The translations under genes and the position numbers were made by a program. The notes under the pieces are model-generated. The model was not told the DNA's origin, did no database searches, and saw nothing but the letters and a program-made list of their open reading frames with translations. 64,000 bases of DNA from Meconema thalassinum (taxonomy: Eukaryota > Arthropoda > Insecta > Orthoptera > Tettigoniidae): NCBI GenBank assembly GCA_946902985.2, contig OX336388.2, positions 1,218,586,609-1,218,650,608 of the forward strand, written 5' to 3'. Positions 31,288 to 42,460 of the stretch are shown here, in pieces (position 1 is the stretch's first letter; every line of letters starts with the position of its first letter).

Positions 31288-32905
31288 ATCAGTGATATAT
31301 ACCAAAATATTTCAAGTGCTATCATTGTAAAGAGTGAAGAGTTCCAGGAAAGGGAGTCAGGCTGGGCGTTGGTTGAAGTACTTTATTTAGAAACCAACAT
31401 GAATAAATATAACCCCCTTCGAGCATCATCATATATTGATTTACCTGTATGGATCAAACGGAAGAAAGCATGTGTAAACATTTTGAATAGTGATCAATCA
31501 TGTTTTGCGTGTGCTGTAACCTCAGCTCTCTATCCAGCAGTAGAGAATATGGATAGATCATTATCCTATCCTCACTATTCCTCAGTGGTAGATATAGAAG
31601 AAATGGAATTTCCATTTGAAATAAAAGACATTAAACGTTTCGAAGGGCTGAACAATTAAGTATTAATGTGTGTGGAATTGAAAAGAAGAGTATAGTAGGT
31701 CCTCTATATTATACTCAACAAAAGGATGCTCGTGTAAATTTACTGTACATAACCGAAGGTGAAAATGCTCACTATTGTTGGATAAAACATTTCAGTAGAC
31801 TTGTTAGTAGTCAGCTATCAAAATGTGATGGTAAAAAGTGGTTGTGTGATGGCCGTTTGTTATATTTTAGAAAAGAGGATCAACTAACTCAACATCAAAA
31901 ATGGGGATGTAATCATGTTTGTACGATATTACCGATTCCTAAAAATAACCTTCTGAAATTTAAGGACTTTGAGAAGCAGCTTCGAGTACCATTTGTTATA
32001 TATGCAGACTTTGAGTCTTTGCTAAAACCGTTTAATACATGTTCATCGACTCCAACCAAACCTTTTACCACTCTCGTTCGTGAACCTTTTAGCTTTGCAT
32101 ATTATATTAAATGTAGCTAGGATGACTCTTTAAATAAGTTTGAACTCTATAGAGGGCCGGATGCACCTAAAGTTTTTATGGAAAGACTTGAAAAAGATGC
32201 CATCCGTATATCCTCTATTTTAAATAATATCATTCCAATGGAGCCACTAACATCAACACAGCAAATGAGTTTTGAATCTAAAACTAATTGTTTTATATGT
32301 GGTGAATATTTATATACAGATCGGGTACACGATCATGACCATTTAACAGGAAAATATCGTGGTGCTGCTCACCAAGGATGTAATTTAAAGTATAGAGTAA
32401 ATTAATTCCAGTCATTCTACATAACGATAGCAAATATGATAACCACTTTATCGTTAAAGAATTTGGAGCTTCAGATGTGAAAATTGATGTGATTGCAAAT
32501 AATAAGGAACAAAACATATCGTTCACAAAATACATCAAAACTGACACACACACAAAAAAAAAAAGATAAATCTGCGATTTTTAGATTCATTCCGCTTTAT
32601 GCCAAGTAGTCTTGATAAGCTTGCTAGTAATTTAAAATCAGATCAGTTTCATGAAATTCAACGTGTCTTTCCTAAAAAAGATGATTTTAATTTGATTCGT
32701 CAAAAGGGTATATTCCCTTATGAATATATTAACTGTGTGGAACGTCTTGAGGAGTGTTCTTTACCGCCAACAGATGCAGTTTACAGTTCCTTAAACACAA
32801 GTCATATTAGTGATCAGGAATATTTACATGCACAACGTGTATGGACACAGTTTAACATTCATACTTTAGGTGCATTTTCAGACATATATTTGAAGACAGT
32901 CTATT
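31288..32905 (+). pseudogene. Protein-primed DNA polymerase B with HNH (EndoVII-like) domain, broken
   Basis: This segment continues the C2H2 gene. Frames at 31369-31658, 31668-32120, 32178-32405 and 32599-32905 follow each other. Landmarks in order: a MNKYNPLRASSYIDLP block; KARVNLL-like and NAHYCWIKHFSRLVSSQLS blocks; VPFVIYADFESLL, the Exo I motif (D-x-E) of family B polymerases; then CFICGE with VHDHDHLTGKYRGAAH, a recombination-endonuclease-VII-type HNH zinc motif; then polymerase spacer blocks (MPSSLDKLASNL, FPYEYINCVERLEECSLPP, YLHAQRVW). The palm (DTDS) is absent because an RTE LINE starts at about 32906. There are frame changes near 31655, 32402 and 32560 and a stop at 32118. The intact enzyme would replicate the element's own DNA from a protein primer. 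Bidnavirus-like origin is an alternative to Polinton. Confidence 0.8.
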
Positions 32906-33086
32906 GCTTTTTATTTCGGCTACTAAATCTGGTTTTCCATATAGTTCTCTGATCTCTCTATTGTTTCTGATTCGCCAAAATCCACTATCATTCACTGGCC
33001 CATATATCTTCCTACGTATCTTCCTAATAACTCCTCATCCCCTTGCGTCATAGTCCATGCCTCTGAACCATAGGTCTCCACCGGTC

Positions 33087-34483
33087 TCAGTACTGTGCGA
33101 TAGATAATTTCAGATTCCTACTTAGGCTTCTCGTATGGAATACCTTGCCTAACGCATAGTAACTCCTGTTACCAGCTGCAATCCTGGTATATATTACTTC
33201 TCTTATGTTGTTATTTTCTGTTACTATTGACCCAAGATATTTGAATTCCTTGCATTGTTCATATTCATTGCCATTTAAATGCACTTTTGTCGTGTCACTG
33301 TATTTTCTCCTGGATGCCAGCATGTACTTGGTCATTGACTGGTTTATATTTAGCCCCATCTCAGCGCCATACTTTTCTAACTTTCCAGTTTTCTTTCAAG
33401 ATCCCCCTTCCTCCTAGCCAATATGTCAATATCATCTGCATATGCGAGATCTTGCGTCACTCGGTTCAATAATGTTCCTCCTGGGTTGCAATCTTGTGTC
33501 ATTCGTATGACTTTCTCCAAGGCAATATTGAATAGGAGCGTAGAGATTTCATCACCCTGACGTAATCCCTGATTAACCTCAAAGGTCTTTGATAATATAC
33601 CTTCCACCTTCACTTTACACCTGGTTTTGGTTAATGTCATTTGTATCAGTCTTATAAGTTTAGCAGGTACTCATGCCTCTTGCATTGCCTTCCATAACTG
33701 ATCTCTCCTGATGTTGTCATATGCTTGTTTAAAATCTATGAACAGCTGATGTACATCAATATTACACTCATAGCATTTCTCCAGAATCCGCCTAATAGTA
33801 AAGATCTGGTCAGTAGTGGACCTGTTATTTCTGAAACCACACTGGTAATCCCCTAAATATGCTTCCACGTAGGTTCTCAGCCTTCCTGCAATGATCTTTG
33901 CTAATACCTTATAGACAATACTGAGCAGTGCTATTCCTCTTCGGTCTAGCTGTATGCCTCTCACCAAGGCGGTCCGGGTTCGATTCCCGGTCAATGCATG
34001 TGAGATTTTCGAAGTGAAATGCCATGTCCTGTGGTTCGGATTCCACGTAAAAAGGAGGTCCCGTGGCTCATGATCTCGAGATTAACGGTCACGTTAAACT
34101 ACAAGCTTGCTTTGCTTGCTTTTGCTATTCCTCTTTAATTTCCACAATCTGCTTTGTCATGTTTCTTGTGAATGGGACAGAGTATTGCCGTATTCCATTC
34201 CTCTGGCATGTCTTCTTTGTTCCACAATAAGTTCATGTAAATTCCTTGCTAGTTTATCGCCGCCATGCTTGAGCATCTTAGCTGTGATGTTATCTTCCCC
34301 TGGAGCTTTGTTGTTTCTGAGTGTTTTAACAGAATTTTTAACTTCCTCCAGTGTGGGTTCAGCGATTGACTCCAGGTTCGCCTCTTCTCCATCTTGTTCT
34401 TGTCCTGCCTCTTCTACATCTCCATCCTCAGCAATATTTTCGCTTTCCCCATCTGAATTCAGTAGTTCACTGAAGTACTCCAC
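33087..34483 (-). pseudogene. RTE LINE reverse transcriptase, frameshifted and SINE-interrupted
   Basis: 34483-34157 has the acidic linker with VKNSVKTLRNNKAPGEDNIT (finger motif N-N-K-A-P-G-x-D). After the SINE come YKVLAKIIAGRLRTYVEAYL and GFRNNRSTTDQIF, then LFIDFKQAYDNIRRDQLW (motif A) at 33994-33671. 33640-33377 has FEVNQGLRQGDEISTLLFNI (motif B) and DLAYADDIDILARR (catalytic YADD). 33359-33087 has MGLNINQSMTKYML and EFKYLGSIVTENNN. All RT blocks are present in order, in at least three frames. Confidence 0.87.
33942..34132 (+). repeat. Short tRNA-derived SINE in the LINE RT
   Basis: The head is CGGTCTAGCTGTATGCCTCT with the B box GGGTTCGATTCCCGGTC, about 190 bp long. The 13-bp duplication TGCTATTCCTCTT is at 33929-33941 and 34133-34145. 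It interrupts the RT between the finger motif and motif A. Its body (GTGGTTCGGATTCCACG) is unlike the other SINE families here. Confidence 0.9.
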
Positions 34484-34606
34484 CCATCTATCTAGGATCT
34501 GATTTCTACTACCAATGAGATTTCCTTTCTTATCTTTACAAAAGCTTTCCTTAGGTTGAAATCCTTTCTTGATGACTTTAACCCTAATGTAGAATGATCT
34601 TGTGTC

Positions 34607-35767
34607 TTACACAGTATTCCTCTCTTCTAAGTCTTTGATCCACTGCTTTTCATAATTCCTCTTTTTTCCTCTGCATTCTTTGTTTGCTTCCTTTCTCTTC
34701 TGTTGATATACCTCTACATTTCTTCTTGTTCTTCTCTCTAACATTCTTTTTCTTGCCTCGTTTCTTTCTTCAATCTTCTTCATGCATTCATCATCGAACC
34801 ATCCCTGTCTCTTTGTTTGCTTCCTTTTACCCAATACATTTTCAGCTGCCTCATGTATTATTCCTTTCACAACTGACCACCTTTCTTCAATACTTTTCTC
34901 TGTCCAATCATCAACCGTATTGAGTCTATGGGTCATAACTTTTTGATATAACTCTTTTGTGCTTTCCTCATTTCTTAACTTCACATCATCAAATCGAGGT
35001 GTAATAGCTTTCTTGGTCTCTCTGTAGCTAGCTATCCTTTGTCTATATTTAATTCTTACTAAGTAGTGGTCACTGTCTCCATCAGCTCCTCGACAGCTAT
35101 CCACTTCCAGAATATCCGAAGCCTGCCGTCTGTCTATGAGGACATGGTCGATCTGGTTTTTGGTGACCCCATCGGGTGAGCACCAGGTAACGTTCTTTAT
35201 ATCTTTCCTTTTCATCCAGGTACTTTTAATGATCATGTTATTGCTCATTGCAAAATCGATTTTCCTGATACCATTATCATTCGAGACCTCATGTAGGCTC
35301 TCTCTTCCCGCTGTTCTCCTGATAGCACTTTCTCTTCTCACTTGAGCATTGAAGTCCCCCATAATCACCTTCACATCATGCTTTGCCACCTGTGTTAATT
35401 CCTGTTCCAACTGTTCATAAAAGGTATCCTTTTCTACCTGCTCTGCCTCTTCTGTTGGTGCATATGTACATATAAGGGATATGTTCAAGAAGCTAGCTCT
35501 CATTCGCAGTACACACAATCTTTCATTAACAGGTTTAAAATTCAATATAGCAGCCTTATGAACTCTATCAATAATGAATCCCGTGCCTCCATATCCTCTA
35601 TCTTCACAGCTATAAAACAGGGTGTGGTTCCCAGTTGTCAATATTCCACTTCCTTTCCACTTAAGCTCTTGGATCGCAGCTACCTTATATTTCTTCAGTT
35701 CCTGTTTCAAGTTCTGTAATGCTCCAGGCTTCCCCAGTGTTCTCACATTCCAAGTAGCTAGATACAT
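34607..35767 (-). pseudogene. RTE LINE ORF: APE-type endonuclease and linker, open over 386 codons
   Basis: Nicks target DNA to prime reverse transcription. The start MYLATWNVRTLGKPGALQNL carries the catalytic-Asn block. AAIQELKWKG holds the catalytic Glu. CTYAPTEEAE, VIMGDFNAQV (Asp/Asn), NQIDHVLID and GDSDHYLVRI (SDH, catalytic His) follow in the proper order and spacing, within the first about 245 residues. A long basic linker (ERRTRRNVEVYQQKRKEANK) comes next. The whole endonuclease is uninterrupted, so this copy is rather young, but the continuation into the RT is broken at 34607. Confidence 0.88.
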
Positions 35768-35770
35768 GTA

Positions 35771-36640
35771 CCGTTTCCATTGTCAAGGTCGTTTTAGGTA
35801 GATTTCATTAGAAAGCTAACTATTGCAATGGGTACCATGTTTCGACTTCCGGAAAATTTCGACATATCTTCCCGTTTCACATCCCCCAGACCCCAAAACC
35901 ACCGTCAGTTCAAAAGTTTATAAATAATTTATGTATATATGTATCTATCTATCTATCTATCTATCTATATATATATATCAGTTTCTTGTGGACACGATAA
36001 CTGCCGCAATTTTGCACCAATCACTTTGAATTTTTTACATAATATGTATCCCTATAAAATCTCGGTCGAGTTCGTTAATGGGCAAAATCGGTCGAAGGGG
36101 TGAAAATGGGGAGCTTTTTCGAAAAAGTGAAATTTCGCAATAACTCTTTTAATACGTGAAATATCGAATCCATTCAAAGTTCATAATATGTGTCGGATAA
36201 GTGCCAAAAATTTATGTCAAATAAGTTTTTTGATAGCACCAACCATTGACCAAAGGGGTGGAAGAAAGTGGGTTTTTCGGGAAACATTAATCATATCTCT
36301 CTTAATAGGCACAATATCAAAACCGTACAAAATGGAAAATATTCCCCTAATAATTACCTAAAACTTTTGTCTGAAAGAATTTTTGATATGACCCACCATT
36401 ACGCCAAGGGATGAGAAAAATGATTTCGGAATTTAAAAAAATGCCAAGTGCCATCAGAGGTTACCATAACAACGCTTTTAAATTGATAAGGGATGATCTA
36501 TCAGAGGTTGCCAAGACAACGCCATTGACGAGATCACATTCATTTTTAGCCTACTTTTCACACTTTTCAAAAATGAGGAAAAAGTAGACTTATAAGATAC
36601 AAGCTGACCCGGCAGACGTTGTCCTGCCAATCAAAGAAAA
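35771..36640. other. Non-coding repeat-like sequence with (TATC)n
   Basis: A (TATC)n/(TA)n microsatellite lies at 35940-35980. Sequence typical of dispersed non-coding repeats follows (GGGGTGAAAATGGGGAGCTT; AAGGGGTGGAAGAAAGTGGG). CTGACCCGGCAGACGTTGTC at about 36605 looks like a repeat boundary. No gene is seen. Confidence 0.5.
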
Positions 36641-38465
36641 TGTTGTAACTTAGTTTCTTGAAGTGCTTTTGGATACACATTTTTTTTTTCAATTTCTGTT
36701 AACTGCCTCTAAACTATCGTGAATTGAATTAACTAATTTAGAAACATTCGTTGGAGCGTGCACAACAACTCTCCAAAGTTTCATCGCAAACGGATGGATG
36801 GCATTTAACGCATACGGGATTTGGTTTAAATGATTCGTGCGCTGTCACTCATTTGTTGAATATACTCGTGCTCTACCAACTGTGAAATGGATTTACTAAG
36901 TTAGAAAGCTTCATGTAAGTGTACACAACAACTCATCAAAGTTTCATCGCAATCGATGAATAGTATATGAACGCATACAGGATTTTGTTGGAACGCTTCG
37001 CGCGTCGTCACTCATTTGTTACATCTACTCGTGCGCTACCAATATTGTAAAATGGATTTACCAAGTTGAACATCTTCCCTGGCGTGTACACAACAACTCA
37101 TCAAAGTTTCATCGGAATCGGATGAATGACATATGAACGCATAAGTGATTTTCTTTAAACGATTCGCGTGCCGTCACTTATTTGTTGAATGTACTCATGC
37201 GCTACCTATTGTAAAATAGATTTACTAAGCATGAAATCTTCTCTGGCGTGTACTCAATGATTCACCAAGGTTTGATCGCAATCGGATGAATGATATATGA
37301 CCGCATACGGGACATTTTGGAAACGATTCGCGCGCTGTCCTTAATTGTTGAATCAACTCGTGCGCTACTGGATTTACTAAGACAGAAACATTCCCTGGAG
37401 TGTACACAACAATTCACCAAAGTTTCATTGCAATCGGATAAATGGTATATGCACGCATACGGTACTTTGTTGAAATGATTCGCGTGCCGTCACACATTTG
37501 TTGAATCTACTCGTGCGCTACCTATTGTAAAATGATTTATTAAGCCACAAACCTTCCGTAGGGTGTACACATAATCTCACCCAAGTTTCATCGTAATCGG
37601 ACGAATGGTATTTGAACGCATACGGGACCTTATTGAAACGCTTCGCGCGTCGTCGCTCATTTGTTGAATCTACTCGTGCGAAACCTCCTGTGAAATGGAT
37701 TTACTAAGTTAGAAACCCTCACGTAGGTGTACACAACATCTCACCCAAGTTTCATTGCAATCGGATGAATGGTATATGAACGCATACGGGACTTAAATCA
37801 AAAGTTCGCGCGTCGTTGCCCATTTGTTGAATCTACTCGTGAGCTACCTATTGTAAAATGGATTTACTAAGTTATAAACTCTCACGTAAGTGTACACAAC
37901 ATCTCACCCAAGTTTCATCGCTATCGGACGAATGGTATTTGAACGCATACGGGACTTTGTTGAAACGCTTCGCACGTCGCCGCTCATTTGTTGAATCTAC
38001 TCGTGCGCAACTTCCTGTGAAATGGATTACTAAGTTAGAAGCCTTCACTTAAGTGTACACAACAACTCATCAAAGTTTCATCTCAATCTATGAATGGAAT
38101 ATAAACTTATATGGGACTTGGTTGAAACGCTTCGCGCGTCGTCACTCATTTGTTGAATCTAGTCGTGCGCTACCTAATGTGAAATTGATTTACTAAGCCA
38201 GAATCCTTCCCTGGAGTGTACACAACATCTCACCCAAGTTTCATCGCTATCGGACGAATGGTATTTGAAAGCACACGGGATCTGTTTGAAACGCTTCGCG
38301 CGTCATCGCTCATTTGTTGAATCTATTCGTGCGCTTTCGATTGTAAAATGGATTTACTAAGCCAAACACCTTCCCTGGAGCTCACTCAACATATCACCCA
38401 AGTTTCATGGCAATCGGATGAATGGTATATGAACGCATACGGGACTTTGAAACGCTCTAACGTGC
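36640..38465. repeat. Tandem array, about eleven ~160-bp units
   Basis: Each unit carries GTGTACACAACAACTCATC, AAGTTTCATCGCAATCGG, ATGAACGCATACGGGACTTTG, GAAACGCTTCGCGCGTCGTC, CTCATTTGTTGAATCTACTCG and AAATGGATTTACTAAG. Units start near 36750, 36920, 37080, 37245, 37400, 37560, 37720, 37885, 38050, 38220 and 38370, with substitutions and small indels between copies. 38466-38740 holds flanking AT-rich sequence with no gene. Confidence 0.92.
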
Positions 38466-38739
38466 GGAGACAAACAGTAGAATTCGACATCACTGCCACC
38501 TTTGGTATAAAACACAACTTTTCGCCACGGGCGGAGTGTATATAGTGGCGGTAGTTGCACAGGTTGCGACCAGGTGGCTCTAACGTGCGGAGACAAACCG
38601 TCCAAAGACATCAGCTTTCACCAAGGCCAAGGTTAGTGGTTTCCATGACAACTGTTTTTGACTGTATATTGTGGTTCTAAAATTGTGTGTAAATTGCGGT
38701 TCTAAAATTGTGTTAATTCCACCTACCGGGTCAGATTGT

Positions 38740-38990
38740 GAATCTAAACCATACATGGACCCACCCTAATATACATACCAAATTCCATCAAAATCGGTTC
38801 AGTCGTTTAGGAGGAGTTCAGTCACATACACACGTGTCGAAGAATTATATATATAAAGAATATATCCGGGAAAATGTGTCTGTCCTTCTGACTGTCTGTC
38901 TGTCTGTCTGTCTGTCCTTCTGTCTGTCTGGCTGTGTGTGTGTGTGTGTGTGTGTGTGTCCCCCGCCCTCTATCAACTCCTAAACGGCTG
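38740..38990. repeat. Dispersed-repeat end plus (TCTG)n/(TG)n microsatellites
   Basis: CAAATTCCATCAAAATCGGT followed by CAGTCGTTTAGGAGGAGTTC and an ATTATATATATAAAG end (about 38866) has the form of a widespread insect repeat 3' end. Directly after it come (TCTG)n at 38890-38930 and (TG)n at 38933-38958. Confidence 0.7.
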
Positions 38991-38999
38991 CAGCAATCG

Positions 39000-39800
39000 A
39001 AACAAAATTTAGTATGAGTAAAGATGTATACCGGAATATCTCAGGCCCATATTTGAAAAAGATGCCAGTGCTACCAACTGCTAAATAAACGCACTAGAAA
39101 TTTGAGCTCCATGTTGGATATCTTGGAAGGTATACATGGGAGCTATTCTAAAATTGGCACACATGTAGATAATACTATTTCAGATTAATTTCCAGGTGGC
39201 CATACATGACAGCGTTGCCAAAATAATTTTAAGCCTTCTGATAAGTCCAATTTTTAAATGCATATAACTTCTACACTATCAATTGGATTGCAACCAAATT
39301 TTGTATGTAATATGTGTACATAAACATATATGACTGAGTGTATTCTTAAGAGCCACCAGGGCTGCCAACTGTTAATAATTGCTCTCTATTTTGTATCCAA
39401 ATATATCAGAAAGTATGCAAGCCGACAGCTTTAAACTATGCACACGTAAATTATCCGACATTTTACATTAATTTGGAGTAACTTATATACGTCAGTTCTA
39501 CCAACATGATTCTAAGCCTGCTGATAGGACCAATTTTTAAATACACGTAACTTCTATACCAACAAATGGATTTCATCCAAAATTTGCACAAAAATATATA
39601 ATATTTCAGATTATTTCTGACCAGCACTCGCATGACATTATTGCCAACATGCTTTTACGTGTACTAATAGATCCAATGTCTAAATCCATGTAACGTCCTT
39701 TGGACTTCAACCACATTTTGTATTCTGTACCTTAGGAGATGGAAGTAAGAATATATTCAGTCACCAGAGCTGCCAACTGTATTGCTCTATTAGGCTACAT
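39000..39800. repeat. Three diverged ~270-350-bp repeat units
   Basis: The motif pair GCTRCCAACTG... and GATAAGTCCAATTTTTAAAT with an ATAACTTCTAYAC follow-up recurs near 39075/39240, 39360/39525 and 39765/39667. The copies are old and non-coding. No gene is seen up to 39960. Confidence 0.55.
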
Positions 39801-39969
39801 TATGCCTAGTATACCTTATTTCGAACTAATTAAGACATTTCGATATTACCCACTTAATTTCGTCATTATTCTAGATAGGTTCATATACTGTAGATTAATC
39901 TATGGCATGAATCTTAATTTTAAGAAAAGTAGGCTCTTTAGTTCGTCAAGGAACTTCTTGTTCCATCTG

Positions 39970-40215
39970 ACTATGAGGGAAGCGGCTAACTGGTAGCATG
40001 CTGAACTTCTATGCCCAAGGTGCTGGTTCAAAGCCGGCCAAAGTCGCTGGATTTTCTAAGAGCGCTAAAAATCCGTCAGCATGCTTTCCTTCGGAGGGGA
40101 AGTTACAACATTCGTGGCAAGTTGCTGGTTGCGGTGGCATCTAGCAGCCAAGTTCACAGCTAGGTGTCGTTGACGTTAGTATTTGGTACAAAATTAGGTA
40201 CTACTACTTAAAATT
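39970..40215 (+). repeat. Partial tRNA-derived SINE (12686 family)
   Basis: AGCGGCTAACTGGTAGCATG, a mutated B box GGTTCAAAGCCGGCC and CTTTCCTTCGGAGGGGAAGT are present. The middle is deleted, and a diverged 3' module follows (CTAGGTGTCGTTGACGTTAG, AGGTACTACTACTTAAAATTG). Confidence 0.8.
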
Positions 40216-41030
40216 GACCGTCTGCAGACCTTACCTGAATTACAGACTAATACAGTCATCACAAATAACACCGTTTATCAGACAGATTCTACACACACCC
40301 AATGTACACGGGGTTACATGACCACCTTGTCGCAGCCCCTAAACTGAGGAACCAACCAACATCTCTGCGGGAGATAAAATTTTGCGTGAAGAAGTAACAG
40401 ACTGTTAGATAGTTACACATTAGTTCCAAACCTTGCATAAGGACAGTGTGATCACAAGTATAAAAATTCATCCCAAATGACAAGGTTACCATCCCCATAA
40501 GACAGTAAAATGTTAAAAGTATGCATAGAAAGACGAAAAAATGTTAACTAACCTCCAATTGTAAAATACTTTCTCGCAATAAATGAGGTCTGATCCTCCT
40601 ACGAAAACCTGCATATTTTGCCTATTATAGCCTATCCCCTAGTTTGCCTGGTGAAATCTACCTCCGCCTTCCGGAGTGCCGAGAGGAATTTTTTGAATTG
40701 AATCCGTCCGGCTTTGTTTGTCCTTTGGTTCAGTAATAATTGCTTTTTTACGGGGTAGGGTTGTTAATCCCATTCCCAACCCCCAACCTGGAGGGCCAGG
40801 GTACTGCTCTTAGTCTGGTTCATCACTTTAGACCTGTCCAGCTTGGGTGGCCCTACCAGGAGCTTAAGCTTCCGCTGGCATAGCTCTGAAGATCATTTGA
40901 GCTCGCAAGCCCCCAAAATACCTGGCAACCCAGCTTGCCTTCTTCAAGGTGGCAGTATCGGCGGGGGGGGGGGGCTCATTTATCAGTGAATAATATTAAT
41001 ACATGTATTTTTTACAAGACCAGTGTTATA
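40216..41030. other. Unassigned; GC-rich dispersed-repeat-like block 40740-40990
   Basis: No protein is recognised. 40740-40960 (GGGTAGGGTTGTTAATCCC, CCAACCCCCAACCTGGAGGG, GCTGGCATAGCTCTGAAGATC) is richer in GC than its surroundings and has the look of a LINE untranslated region, but I cannot name it. A G-run ends it at about 40973. Confidence 0.4.
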
Positions 41031-41980
41031 CAGGGTGATTCAAAATACTTTTACAAACTTTGGGGATGGTTCCTTACGCCAAAACAAGAAAAAAAAGTTC
41101 ATATAAACATATGTCCCAAAATCAGTTGTTTTCCCATTATTCATTTATTAATGAAAATTTATGTTACGATCAACAACTTTCCAGGTCAACCAAACAACTG
41201 CATTTAACTATGCACTCATTCATAGAAGGCTTTGACTGTATCCTACGTAGATGGTGATGTGTTGTGATGGAGACTTGTTTACGTTTTTTCATTTAAGTCA
41301 TTTGTGTACATGTAGGAAGTTAACTGAAAGTGTACCTAGTAATTTGTCTTTTAACGTTTCAATTGAGTACATCTTACAGTGATAGTGTTCTTGTCATCCA
41401 TGGCAGGGTATTCAGAGCCGAGATACATGATTTTTATATACGGGCGTGAATGGTAATGGACGCTATACGGCTGTATCAGAGGTTGTTTCCAGAAATTAGT
41501 CTCATTGTTCGAGATTCACTGGCCGGCATCTACCATGACAGATGGATAGGTAGAGGAGGACCAGTTCCATGGCCTGCATGTTCCCCCGACCTCAATCCCT
41601 CTGATTTTTATCCCTGGTGGCACCTTAAATAATTGGTATATGCAGCAGACAACCCAGATGAAGAAACTGTTCATCGACGTGTCATGGAAGCTAGCAAAAC
41701 CATTCGACACTGTCACGGAGTATTTGAAGGTTTGCGATAGTCCATGATTCGGCGAGTGCATGCTTGTCTAGACGCAAGCGGGCATTTCGAGTATTTGATA
41801 TGAGTACATGTGTTAGCACTCCCAAACAGGCTGTCAATTAATGTGTCACTTTAAAATGTTCTTTCATTAATAAATCGAAAACGAAGAATTTTTGGACATG
41901 TGCATAAATGAACTTTCTTTCTTGTTTTGGTGTAAGGAACCCTTCCCCAAAGTTTGTAAAAGTATTTTTGAATCACCCTG
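41031..41980 (+). mobile_element. mariner-like element with long TIRs and internal deletion
   Basis: TA-flanked ends CAGGGTGATTCAAAATACTT at 41031 and, inwards from 41980, CAGGGTGATTCAAAAATACT extend into inverted repeats of about 110 bp. Coding relics: a DUF4817-type start (YMIFIYGREW, then RLYQRLFPE) near 41400-41490 is joined directly to a C-terminal catalytic end, WIGRGGPVPWPACSPDLNPS (41545-41604), with SMIRRVHACLDASGHFE further on. The central domain with the first two catalytic Asp residues is deleted and stops are present, so it depends on a partner for mobility. Confidence 0.87.
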
Positions 41981-42118
41981 TATATATCATATTGGGCAAA
42001 AAGTGATGTTTGACTGAAAAGCATAAATTGACAGACATAATAAAATGGGAAGTCATGGAAAACTATTTCAAATGTAAAGTTTGGAAGCAATTTTTCCAGT
42101 GTCGCCTGTACAAATTAG

Positions 42119-42247
42119 CAGTCGGTCAACACATATTTGCCCAATATGACTGGGTAGGGGAAAATTTACAAAAATATATCCTAAATTGCCCATTTAACAG
42201 TTTTTTTTTCAGAAGAGCTTTTTGGGCAAATTTTTGTTGACCGACTA
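42119..42247. mobile_element. ~130-bp palindromic MITE-like element (CAGTCGGTCAACA ends)
   Basis: CAGTCGGTCAACACATATTT on the left pairs with a right arm reading TAGTCGGTCAACAAAAATTT inwards; the pairing continues through TGCCCAA. The first 14 bases match the arms of the hairpin element at 24381, which suggests related termini. Flanking sequence shows no clear duplication. Confidence 0.65.
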
Positions 42248-42450
42248 AAGAGTTACAACTGATGGGTGGGATGCACGAGACATGTGGGTTGCCTACTTTT
42301 ACTCCTGCAAATTGACGCCATCTATGCGCCGTACTCAGAAACAGCCTGTCCGCCATCTTGTTGTAAAGGTCAATTGGTAAACAATAGGGAGGTACTTGCA
42401 TTTTGTGTGATAAAACGTAGAAAGTAGCCATTTTCATCGTTGCATTCGGG

Positions 42451-42460
42451 ATGGTATGCC
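42451..42460 (+). pseudogene. THAP-domain coding sequence, first part (start codon)
   Basis: ATGGTATGCC at 42451 begins the THAP reading frame, which resumes at 51139 beyond the gypsy element. The last four bases (TGCC) are the gypsy target duplication. Upstream 42248-42450 contains no other recognisable coding sequence; it may be 5' UTR. Confidence 0.6.

Larger units (their letters stand above)
32906..35770 (-). mobile_element. RTE-like LINE, nearly complete coding region
   Basis: The minus-strand order is endonuclease (35767-34607), linker (34483-34157), RT (33994-33087) and C-terminal tail to about 32910. It is inserted in the PolB gene and itself interrupted by a SINE (33942-34132). The ORF1-less single-protein layout is typical of RTE. 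The 5' edge is near 35770; no clear target duplication was found. Confidence 0.85.

Noticed and set aside
34107..34502. 131-codon plus-strand open frame rich in Ser/Leu/Phe
   Set aside because: Antisense shadow of the LINE linker; no domain.
35850..35880. CGAAACATGGTACC (minus) as a hammerhead
   Set aside because: Lacks an upstream CTGANGA core.
36640..38465. Regular repeats resembling a CRISPR array
   Set aside because: Units are about 160 bp, contiguous, mutated throughout and without distinct spacers; the genome is eukaryotic.
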